Assembly (NCBI RefSeq): GCF_000829035.1
Contig: NZ_AP012541.1
Span: forward strand, 1,550,001 to 1,614,000
Direction: 5' to 3'
Length of the DNA stretch: 64,000 bases
Source: Lacticaseibacillus paracasei subsp. paracasei
GTDB lineage: Bacteria > Bacillota > Bacilli > Lactobacillales > Lactobacillaceae
The notes beneath the pieces were generated by a model that saw nothing but the letters and a program-made list of their open reading frames with translations, did no database searches and was not told where the DNA came from. Made by a program: the position numbers and the translations under genes. Below are positions 57,401-64,000 of the stretch, in pieces. Within the stretch, counting starts at the first letter, position 1, and the number at the start of each line of letters is the position of its first letter.

Positions 57401-57653
57401 ATTCTGCATGCGATGCATCCAAAATATTGAGCCGCACCCGCTTGTTGTACGGGCTTTTGACACTATATACAATGGTTCGGATCGCTTGCGCAACCCGACC
57501 TTGTTTGCCGATGACGCGGCCGACATCTTCAGGTGCCACAGCCAAATCAAAGGCCATGTAATCACCTGTTTCATGCGCAGTCACCTTGACGGCTTCTGGT
57601 TGTGTAACCAACGGGGTGACGATTGCTTGAATCAAGCTGCCGATATCCACCAT
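57399..57653 (-). CDS. khpA: KH domain RNA-binding protein KhpA
   Basis: 84 residues, a single type II KH domain with the GRVIGKQGRVAQAIR (GxxG) loop near 45-59. Partner of KhpB in Gram-positive cell-size and sRNA biology. Follows rpsP by 12 bp, the conserved rpsP-khpA pair. Its last codons lie at the edge of the terminator stem. Confidence 0.95.
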   Translation of the reverse strand: MVDIGSLIQAIVTPLVTQPEAVKVTAHETGDYMAFDLAVAPEDVGRVIGKQGRVAQAIRTIVYSVKSPYNKRVRLNILDASHAE

Positions 57654-57665
57654 TGATAACCGCCT

Positions 57666-57941
57666 TTATTTCTTGGCAAAGCGCGCTTCGTGATACTTCT
57701 GCATGATGCCCTTGCTACCAAGCAAGTTACGTACAGTATCTGAAGGTTGTGCGCCTTTTTGAAGCCAGTTCAAAATATCTTCTTCATTTAATTTCAAATC
57801 GACTGGATTAGTCAACGGGTTGTAATAGCCCACGGCTTCGATGAAACGACCGTCACGCGGGGAGCGTGAGTCTGCTACAACGATCCGGTAGAAAGGCTTA
57901 CGCTTTGAACCCATCCGCTTTAAACGAATTTTAACTGCCAC
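57666..57941 (-). CDS. rpsP: 30S ribosomal protein S16
   Basis: 91 residues from GTG 57941 ([20 protein letters not shown]), which follows AGGAGGTGGACTTA; a longer ATG-led frame does not fit the family. [15 protein letters not shown] near 28-42 is the S16 signature. Confidence 0.97.
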   Translation of the reverse strand: MAVKIRLKRMGSKRKPFYRIVVADSRSPRDGRFIEAVGYYNPLTNPVDLKLNEEDILNWLQKGAQPSDTVRNLLGSKGIMQKYHEARFAKK

Positions 57942-58085
57942 TAAGTCCACCTCCTGCTCATTTATCAACCTTGATAGCATAGCAAAAATATTTTAAGCTG
58001 TAAAGCCTTTTTTCTTTACACAGGTAAAATGTGTCGTTTGGCAACGGTCTTGTTCCTAATTGGTTGGTCAGGAAAAAATTAATTT

Positions 58086-59522
58086 TTAGGAATGGAAACG
58101 CTTGGCATTTTTCAGCCGACGTTTCTTGTTCTTCTTTTGTTTGCGGACCATTGAGTTCATCGCCATTTTGCCAAGTTTGCCAGAAACGCCGCCGCCCATG
58201 AGACCGTCGAGGCCCTTCATGTTACCTTTGCTCATCTGGTTCATCATTTGCTTGCTTTGATTAAACTGCTTAATCATCCGATTGACTTCAACCACTGGCC
58301 GGCCAGAACCTGCAGCCAACCGCCGCCGTCGACTTGGATTGAGAAGATCTGGATCTTCGCGTTCTTGCGGTGTCATCGAGTAAACTATCGCCTTCATGTG
58401 GGCAATGTCTTTCGGATCCATTTTGACATTGGCCAAGGCTTTGTTGTTTGCCATTCCTGGGATCATTTTCATGATATCTTCCAGCGGACCCATTTTGCTA
58501 ATCTGATCCATTTGATCCAGAAAATCATTGAAGTCAAAAGAATTCTCGCGAATTTTTTCAGCCATTTCCATGGCTTGTTTTTCGTCGTAATTCTTCTGTG
58601 CCTTGTCAATCAAGGTGAGCATGTCGCCCATGCCCAAAATTCGGTTGGCCATGCGATCAGGATAGAAGACATCCAGCGCATCCATCTTTTCACCTTGACC
58701 AATGAACTTGATCGGCTTGCCAGTGACGGCACGAATGGACAGTGCGGCACCGCCACGAGTATCCCCGTCCAGTTTGGTCAGGACAACACCGGTGATATCT
58801 AGCTGCTCATTGAAGCCTTTAGCAACATCAACCGCGGCTTGCCCAGTCATGGCATCAACGACAAGCAAAATGTCGTTAGGATGGGCTAGTTCCTTGATGT
58901 TTTTCAGCTCGTTCATGAGCTTTTCGTCAATCTGCAGTCGGCCGGCAGTATCGATCAGTACATAATCATTCTTATTTTCTTTGGCAGTCGCCAACCCTTG
59001 GCGAACAATTTCGACCGGATCAACGTCGGTTCCCATTTCGAAAACTGGCACGTTGAGCTGTTTGCCGATAGTCTGCAACTGATCAATCGCTGCTGGCCGG
59101 TAAACGTCAGCAGCGATCAATAATGGCCGCGCACTGTCATTGTCCATCAGATACTTGGACAACTTACCGACAGTTGTGGTTTTTCCGGCCCCTTGCAAAC
59201 CAGCCATCATGATGACAGTCGGAATATGTGGTGCCTTGTTCAGTGGCACTGCCGCCTCGCCCATCGTCTTGACCAACTCGTCATTGACGATTTTAATGAT
59301 CTGCTGTGATGGGGTTAAACTTTCAAGCACTTCAGCGCCAAGCGCCTTGGTGCGGACGTTTTTAATAAATGTTTTGACAACATCAAAATTGACGTCGGCT
59401 TCCAACAAAGCCAAGCGAATTTCGCGCATTGCATCGCGAATATCACTTTCACTGACCTTACCCTTACGCCGCAGTCCGCTGAAAGCCTTCTGCAGTCGTT
59501 CTGATAATCCTTCAAATGCCAT
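58086..59522 (-). CDS. ffh: Signal recognition particle protein Ffh (SRP54)
   Basis: 478 residues. N domain 1-90, GTPase with GLQGAGKTTTVGKLSKYL near 108-125, DTAGRLQIDEKLM near 190-202 and TKLDGDTRGGAALS near 248-261. Methionine-rich M domain about 300-478 with the RNA-binding GSGRPVVEVNRMIKQFNQ helix. It delivers nascent membrane proteins to FtsY, encoded upstream. Follows ylxM by 12 bp. Confidence 0.98.
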   Translation of the reverse strand: MAFEGLSERLQKAFSGLRRKGKVSESDIRDAMREIRLALLEADVNFDVVKTFIKNVRTKALGAEVLESLTPSQQIIKIVNDELVKTMGEAAVPLNKAPHIPTVIMMAGLQGAGKTTTVGKLSKYLMDNDSARPLLIAADVYRPAAIDQLQTIGKQLNVPVFEMGTDVDPVEIVRQGLATAKENKNDYVLIDTAGRLQIDEKLMNELKNIKELAHPNDILLVVDAMTGQAAVDVAKGFNEQLDITGVVLTKLDGDTRGGAALSIRAVTGKPIKFIGQGEKMDALDVFYPDRMANRILGMGDMLTLIDKAQKNYDEKQAMEMAEKIRENSFDFNDFLDQMDQISKMGPLEDIMKMIPGMANNKALANVKMDPKDIAHMKAIVYSMTPQEREDPDLLNPSRRRRLAAGSGRPVVEVNRMIKQFNQSKQMMNQMSKGNMKGLDGLMGGGVSGKLGKMAMNSMVRKQKKNKKRRLKNAKRFHS

Positions 59523-59534
59523 AATTTCCCCCTG

Positions 59535-59879
59535 CTATTTCGCGGTTTGATCCGCGACTCGTTCTAATAAGGTACTTAATGCCTTGTCGTCTGGATAATG
59601 TGTACGCGCATAACTCACTAACGTATCTACAGCTTCATTTTGCGCTTGATAGTTGGCGAAAAGATGCAACTTCTTTTCATATTCTTCCAAGCTGGCCTCA
59701 GTGCGTCGAATATTGTCATACACGGCCTGACGCGAGACATTAAACTCGGTTGCAATCTCGCCGAGTGAGTAATCATCACCGTAATATAATGCCAGATAGG
59801 CGTGCTGTTTGTCCGTCAATAACGGCCCGTAAAACTCAAACAGCGAGTTCATGCGATAATTTTTTTCGATTTCCATCAT
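59535..59879 (-). CDS. ylxM: YlxM (UPF0122) helix-turn-helix protein
   Basis: 114 residues. [30 protein letters not shown] near 31-60 is a sigma-70 region-4-like helix-turn-helix (cited for position). The family is always next to ffh and stimulates SRP GTPase activity in streptococci. Start ATG 59879 with AAAGGAATGAC upstream; a second ATG follows directly. Confidence 0.95.
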   Translation of the reverse strand: MMEIEKNYRMNSLFEFYGPLLTDKQHAYLALYYGDDYSLGEIATEFNVSRQAVYDNIRRTEASLEEYEKKLHLFANYQAQNEAVDTLVSYARTHYPDDKALSTLLERVADQTAK

Positions 59880-60114
59880 GTCATTCCTTTAATCCCATGA
59901 TTGCCGGCAACTCAGTTTCCCCGGCCGCTTGAACATGGTCCTTGTATAAGGATACCGGTATCGCTGAAAATGGTCAATTACTTAAAAAATTAGGTTGATG
60001 GCCACGGAGCTAAATGCTAGCGTAGAAAGTCAGCTTCGACTATCGGTGGATAACAGCCAAGAAATAGGGTCGGAGAAAAGATCGCTTTCTTGCAATTGCT
60101 TCAAAAACACATTT

Positions 60115-60160
60115 GCATCCGTAGAAACCTGCACATAAGGACCTTGAACGAGGTTGGCAC
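60115..60160. repeat. R2 fragment
   Basis: CCGTAGAAACCTGCACATAAGGACCTTGAACG half-element without its partner arm (named here in part only: AGAAACCTGCACATAAGGAC). A solo arm next to R1 copy d. Confidence 0.6.
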
Positions 60161-60204
60161 ATCGTTTTCAGACAGGAAAAGGCTTCCATAAAATATTGTT
60201 TGTT

Positions 60205-60517
60205 TTAGTCTTCTCGTGGAGTATTTACTGCAATTTTTAAAGACTGTGGTGCCAAGGCGGAGCAATCGTAGGCCAGATGGGGCACAGCCGTGCAAACAAC
60301 ACAGCGACCGGGCTTTGGAGCTGATGTTATTAGGCGACTTCGAGACCGGGCTTTGGGCTCGAAGCGCCGCCTCCGCTCTAGCTTCGCGTCGCCACCCCAT
60401 CTGGCCGGAGATTGCGGAGTTTGGCACGGCAAGAAGGTTTTAGCCTAGCCCTTCCTACGATTGTTCGGAATTTAATGACTCACAAGTCCTACGAGGAAAA
60501 TTATGGTTCATCCTCTC
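60205..60517 (+). repeat. R1 family long palindromic element, copy d
   Basis: Linker GTATTTACTGCAATTTTTAA, core 60250-60434 with GTGCCAAGGCGGAGCAATC and GATTGCGGAGTTTGGCAC ends, inner GGCGACTTCGAG and CTCGAAGCGCC, tail CTACGATTGTTCGG through GGTTCATCCTC. The CCCCATCTGGCC arm pairs without mismatch to GGCCAGATGGGG here. Between ylxM and the plus-strand membrane gene. Confidence 0.86.
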
Positions 60518-60526
60518 GGAGGTTCC

Positions 60527-60648
60527 GAAACGCGCGAACAGGCGCAGAAACCTGCACATAAGGACCTTGAAGCTAAATGGCCAAAACCCAGCCATTTAGC
60601 TTCAAGGCCACTTATGCTCCGGTTTCTAACCGCGCCTGTTCGCGCTCT
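60527..60648. repeat. R2 family palindromic element, near-perfect copy
   Basis: GCGCGAACAGGCGC (60532-60545) pairs perfectly with GCGCCTGTTCGCGC (60632-60645), AGAAACC with GGTTTCT, and a central CTTGAAGCTAAATGGC with GCCATTTAGCTTCAAG. This is a strikingly long hairpin and looks the most recent copy in the window. Confidence 0.88.
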
Positions 60649-60668
60649 TCCAGTTTCCCCTAGTTTCG

Positions 60669-60677
60669 TGGTACACT
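60669..60677 (+). promoter_or_regulatory. Extended -10 promoter for the 104-residue membrane gene
   Basis: TGGTACACT at 60669-60677; weak -35. 28 bp before the start codon. Confidence 0.5.
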
Positions 60678-60705
60678 GAACATGTGAAAAATTGGAGGGA
60701 AGAAT

Positions 60706-61020
60706 ATGGTCTCAACCTTTATTTACTGGGCCGTGTTTGCCGCTCTCGCTGCTTGGGGACTGTGGAGTTTGGTCTTCTCATGTGTTTACCTGAGCAACCA
60801 TGAAAACGGCAATTTGTGGTTCTTTGCTATCATTAATGCGATTCTTGGCCTTCTAGGCTGGTTATTCGCTTGGATCATGAGTAATACGGCATGGCAACAA
60901 TACTGGTTTGCAAGTAAGGTGCAGCCATCTGCATGGTTCACCTACCTGCTCATCGGTTACCTTGTCTTGATTGTCCTACAGGTCATCCTTGGCCGGGAGA
61001 AGAAAGTGCAAGCAGCTTAA
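60706..61020 (+). CDS. Three- or four-helix membrane protein, unknown
   Basis: 104 residues with hydrophobic segments about 6-28, 37-58 and 75-95, Trp-rich (for example NAILGLLGWLFAWIMSNTAW). Strong ribosome binding site TGGAGGGAAGAAT. I do not recognise the family. Single-gene unit, convergent with ftsY, sharing its terminator. Confidence 0.72.
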   Translation: MVSTFIYWAVFAALAAWGLWSLVFSCVYLSNHENGNLWFFAIINAILGLLGWLFAWIMSNTAWQQYWFASKVQPSAWFTYLLIGYLVLIVLQVILGREKKVQAA

Positions 61021-61026
61021 TGTCAT

Positions 61027-61069
61027 AAAAAAAGCGTCGTACTGGTTTTTCGCCAGCACGGCGCTTTTT
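61027..61069. terminator. Bidirectional terminator between the membrane gene and ftsY
   Basis: AAAAAAAGCGTCGTACTGG pairs with CCAGCACGGCGCTTTTT. Confidence 0.88.
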
Positions 61070-61087
61070 CGTTATTCTTCATTTTAA

Positions 61088-62083
61088 TTAAGCTTCGACC
61101 TGAATCAAACCCTTAAATAGTCCGGCCACAAATTTGGTTGGATCAAAAGCTTGTAAGTCGTCCATCTTTTCACCAAGGCCGACAAGTTTGACCGGTACAT
61201 GCAGTTCATTGCGGATTGCCAACACAATTCCGCCTTTCCCTGAACCGTCAAGTTTTGTCAAAACAATTCCAGTGATTTTAGTTGTTTGATTAAACTCCTT
61301 AGCCTGATTAAGTGCATTTTGACCGGTTGTCGCATCCAGAACCAGCAAGACTTCCTGGGGTGCATCCGGCAATTCGCGGACAATGACCCGCTTGATTTTG
61401 TTAAGCTCATTCATCAAGTTGACCTTATTTTGCAATCGGCCAGCTGTATCAACAAGCACAACATCAAATTGCTCATCCTTGGCGCGTTTGACACCATCAA
61501 AAACCACCGCGGCCGGATCGCCGCCTTCTTTCGTGGCAACGACAGGTACATCAACCCGGCGACCCCATTCCTGCAATTGCTGGATGGCGCCAGCACGGAA
61601 TGTATCGGCAGCAACTAGCAGAACCCGCTTACCTTCTTCCTTTAGCTGGTGGGCAAGCTTGCCGACCGTTGTTGTCTTACCAGCACCGTTGACGCCGACA
61701 AACAGGAACACACTTGGCCCTGATTCAGCAAAATGTAGGGCATTGTCTTCATCCTTACCAGCATCGCCATACATATCCACCAGCTTCTCCACAATCACAC
61801 GGGAAACGGCCTTAGGGTCTTTGGCATTTTTAAGCTTAACTTCTTCACGCAGGTCGTCACTAAGCTTAACTGCCGTTTCAAAGCCGACATCAGACTCAAT
61901 CAGCATCTCTTCAAGATTGTCAAAAAAGTCTTCGTCGACACTACGAAAATTAGCAAACAGTGCATTGAGTTTTTCACCAAAACTGCTGCGGCTTTTTTCT
62001 AGGCCCTCATCATATTTATTTTCTTCAGGCGTTTCCGGTTCATCACCGGTAAACGCCTTTTTGATCGCATCAAAAAGTCCCAT
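61088..62083 (-). CDS. ftsY: Signal recognition particle receptor FtsY
   Basis: 331 residues. A short acidic N-terminal region (TGDEPETPEENKYDEG), the N domain, then G domain motifs GVNGAGKTTTVGKLAHQL near 132-149, DTAGRLQNKVNLM near 214-226 and TKLDGSGKGGIVLA near 274-287. Docks Ffh-ribosome complexes at the membrane. The ATG overlaps the smc stop by one base. Confidence 0.98.
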   Translation of the reverse strand: MGLFDAIKKAFTGDEPETPEENKYDEGLEKSRSSFGEKLNALFANFRSVDEDFFDNLEEMLIESDVGFETAVKLSDDLREEVKLKNAKDPKAVSRVIVEKLVDMYGDAGKDEDNALHFAESGPSVFLFVGVNGAGKTTTVGKLAHQLKEEGKRVLLVAADTFRAGAIQQLQEWGRRVDVPVVATKEGGDPAAVVFDGVKRAKDEQFDVVLVDTAGRLQNKVNLMNELNKIKRVIVRELPDAPQEVLLVLDATTGQNALNQAKEFNQTTKITGIVLTKLDGSGKGGIVLAIRNELHVPVKLVGLGEKMDDLQAFDPTKFVAGLFKGLIQVEA

Positions 62084-64000
62084 TAATTGATCGCTTCTTT
62101 CTGTGATTGATCCAGACTAACAGCCATAATTCGGCTAACACCTGATTCTTGCATCGTGACACCATACAATACATTCGCCGCAACCATCGTGCCATGCCGG
62201 TGAGTGATGACAATAAATTGTGTGGCGCTAGCATAATGCCGTAAGAATTCACCAAATCGATTGACATTAACATCATCTAACGAAGCTTCAACTTCATCGA
62301 GGATGGAGAATGGTACCGGACGCACTTTTAAAATTGCAAATAACAGAACAATCGCCGTTAGCGCCCGTTCGCCACCGGATAGAAGGGAAAGCCGAGTCAG
62401 TTTTTTGCCAGGCGGCTGAGCGGAAATCTCGATCCCTGTTGCGAGCAAATCATCCGGATTCGTAAGGCTCAAATGTGCATGACCGCCACCAAACATTTGC
62501 GGGAAAATTGCTTCAAAAGCACTATTGGTCTGATCAAACATATCCTTAAATCTTGTTTTGACCGTTTCATCCAATTCGTGCATCGTTTCTTCTAACTGCT
62601 GCTTAGCCTCTAGAAGATCATCTTGCTGCTTGGTGAGAAATTCGTAGCGTTCATTGACTTCCTTAAACTGATCAATTGCGTTGAGGTTCACCGGTCCCAA
62701 CTCATCAATGCCACGCTTTAAAAGCTTGAGTTTACTTTTCAATTCAGGAATTGGCGCGTGATCGGCTGTCACTGCTTCCTTAGCGGCCTCGTAAGTCAAC
62801 TGATAATCCTCGGCTAAAGTATTCAACCGAGCATCCAAACCTAGTTTAACTCGATTCAAAGCAACCGCTTGCTGCTCAGAAGTTGCCATAGCTTGGTGTT
62901 GCTGCTCATAAGTGGTCGTAATACGCGCCGATATTTGACTCAGCTTACCACGATTTTCCGCCTTTTGTTGTGTTAATTTGGTTTGATCCGCCTTGAGCTG
63001 CTTTAATTCAGTTTGCAAATTCGCGATCGTAGCGGTACGACTGGCCTTTTTTGCAGCAGTTTCTTCGGCCGTCGCAGTAATGTGCTCAATTCGTTGTTGC
63101 AAATCGGTCGCTTGGGCTTGCGCATCGCGTGCTTGCGTCTGCCATTGCCGTTGCTGGTCATTCAAGGTCTGCAAATCATTGGTTGTGACTGCTAGCTTGG
63201 TCTTCAACGCATTAACCGTTGCTGCATGCTGGGTGCTGGATGCCGTTGCCGCCGCAACAGCCGCCTTAGCATTTTCAATAGTTGCTTGTGCTTCAGCAAT
63301 ATCTTGAACCAATTTTTTACCTTGGTGCTGCAACTCAGTTAATTTGGCACTAAGATCTGCTTGCGCCGTATCTGCTTGTTGCGCCGCTGCCAGCTGACGT
63401 TGCGCCTGACGCAAGGTTTCCGCTTGGGCTGTGTGCTGACTCGTAATTGTTGTCAACTTTGCGGTTAATGCCTGTGCCTGTTGGGAAGCCGTTTGCCAAG
63501 CTGCCTGGGCCACGTTTTCTTTTTTCGTCAAAGCAGTCAGATCAGCTTGCTTTGCCTTTAATGTTTCAACAAGCGTTTGCAGTTGGACCTTTAAATGCCG
63601 GGCCTCTTGACTGCGAGCAAGCGGCGATGCTTGGCGTCCCTGCTTGACTTGGCCCCCAGTCAACGAACCCCCCGGATTTAAAATGTCGCCAGCTGTTGTG
63701 ACAATTCGATAACGATGGTGGGTGGTATTGGCAATCGCGATGGCATGTGGCAAGGTATCCACCATCAAAACGCTGCCGAGTAAGTTCGCCATGACGTGTG
63801 CCAAATCTGCAGGATATTGGGCTAATTGCAACCCAGTGCCTAAAAAGCCTTCAGCACCTTCAACCAACTGTAGAACCGCACTGGGCAGCTCTCTTGGCCG
63901 CATAACGGCAGCCGGCAGGAAAGTCGCCCTACCTGCTCGTTGTTGCTTGAGCAGGCTAATGGCGCGTTGTGCAGCCGCTTCGTCACGGGTCACAATGGCC
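62083..64000 (-). CDS. smc: Chromosome segregation ATPase SMC, C-terminal part
   Basis: 639 codons visible; the N-terminal ATPase half and first coiled coil lie beyond the right edge. Seen in order: hinge (RPRELPSAVLQLVEG through ILNPGGSLTGGQVKQGRQ), a long Ala/Gln-rich coiled coil, and the C-terminal ATPase head with signature LSLLSGGERALTAI, Walker B FSILDEVEASLDD and FIVITHRHGTM switch. It condenses and segregates the chromosome with ScpAB. Coupled to ftsY. Confidence 0.96.
   Translation of the reverse strand, partial: AIVTRDEAAAQRAISLLKQQRAGRATFLPAAVMRPRELPSAVLQLVEGAEGFLGTGLQLAQYPADLAHVMANLLGSVLMVDTLPHAIAIANTTHHRYRIVTTAGDILNPGGSLTGGQVKQGRQASPLARSQEARHLKVQLQTLVETLKAKQADLTALTKKENVAQAAWQTASQQAQALTAKLTTITSQHTAQAETLRQAQRQLAAAQQADTAQADLSAKLTELQHQGKKLVQDIAEAQATIENAKAAVAAATASSTQHAATVNALKTKLAVTTNDLQTLNDQQRQWQTQARDAQAQATDLQQRIEHITATAEETAAKKASRTATIANLQTELKQLKADQTKLTQQKAENRGKLSQISARITTTYEQQHQAMATSEQQAVALNRVKLGLDARLNTLAEDYQLTYEAAKEAVTADHAPIPELKSKLKLLKRGIDELGPVNLNAIDQFKEVNERYEFLTKQQDDLLEAKQQLEETMHELDETVKTRFKDMFDQTNSAFEAIFPQMFGGGHAHLSLTNPDDLLATGIEISAQPPGKKLTRLSLLSGGERALTAIVLLFAILKVRPVPFSILDEVEASLDDVNVNRFGEFLRHYASATQFIVITHRHGTMVAANVLYGVTMQESGVSRIMAVSLDQSQKEAIN

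Noticed and set aside
60125..60645. R1 and R2 as ordinary terminators
   Set aside because: Most copies lack a U-run and lie beyond an independent terminator or inside operons. Only the R1-associated hairpin at 43011-43052 has terminator form.

Overview
The window reads as chromosomal core DNA of a low-to-moderate GC Gram-positive lactic acid bacterium, most likely of the Lacticaseibacillus casei/paracasei/rhamnosus group. This rests on gene order (smc-ftsY-ylxM-ffh-rpsP-khpA-rimM-trmD-rplS; rpsB-tsf-pyrH-frr-uppS-cdsA-rseP-proS-polC-rimP-nusA-ylxR-ylxQ-infB-rbfA; truB-ribF-hemW-hrcA-grpE-dnaK-dnaJ-lepA), on strong AGGAGG-type ribosome binding sites, on TTG/GTG starts and on a CIRCE operator. 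Species is inferred from protein and gene-order resemblance, not computed. Nearly all genes lie on the minus strand, so most operons read from right to left. I see no phage, transposase, CRISPR array or rRNA operon.

Layout from high to low coordinates, in the direction of transcription. 64000-61088: end of smc, then ftsY. 60705-59880: gene-free stretch with dispersed palindromic repeats, next to a plus-strand membrane gene. 59879-55492: ylxM-ffh, rpsP-khpA, rimM-trmD-rplS with a probable L19 autoregulatory leader. 55265-54529: small DUF896/YneF-type genes. 54387-50847: heterodimeric ABC exporter. Plus-strand island 47826-50749: acyltransferase, amino-acid permease and DUF1003 protein. 47744-46751: RNA methyltransferase and GIY-YIG protein. 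46366-41795: rpsB-tsf, pyrH-frr, uppS. 41759-33560: cdsA-rseP-proS-polC. 33305-27683: the rimP-nusA-infB-rbfA operon. 27107-23340: terC, truB, ribF, hemW. 23177-16169: hrcA-grpE-dnaK-dnaJ heat-shock operon behind a sigma-A promoter and CIRCE, then lepA. 14391-10412: recJ-apt-ebsC-DUF960. 9988-7928: N-formylglutamate amidohydrolase-like gene and a TetR/oxidoreductase pair. 7927-5000: accessory-looking, with tRNA-Ser(CGA), a frameshifted acetyltransferase and about 1 kb without convincing genes. 4933-1: small genes, 3-methyladenine glycosylase, DUF3013, prmA, rsmE, and the start of the (p)ppGpp gene rel.

The genes are mostly translation, protein targeting, RNA processing, envelope precursor synthesis and stress housekeeping. 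The most unusual content is two families of non-coding palindromic repeats. Family R1 (four copies, about 190 bp core inside a 230-360 bp unit) sits between transcription units. Family R2 (about 95-120 bp, about ten full or decayed copies) sits mostly between genes of one operon, and its 3' arm often abuts the next ribosome binding site. Other points worth checking are a likely AUC start codon for terC, a duplicated TetR operator straddling a -10 box, a single-base frameshift in an acetyltransferase gene, and a 58-codon gene below common annotation cut-offs. I found no evidence for a wholly new multi-gene system.
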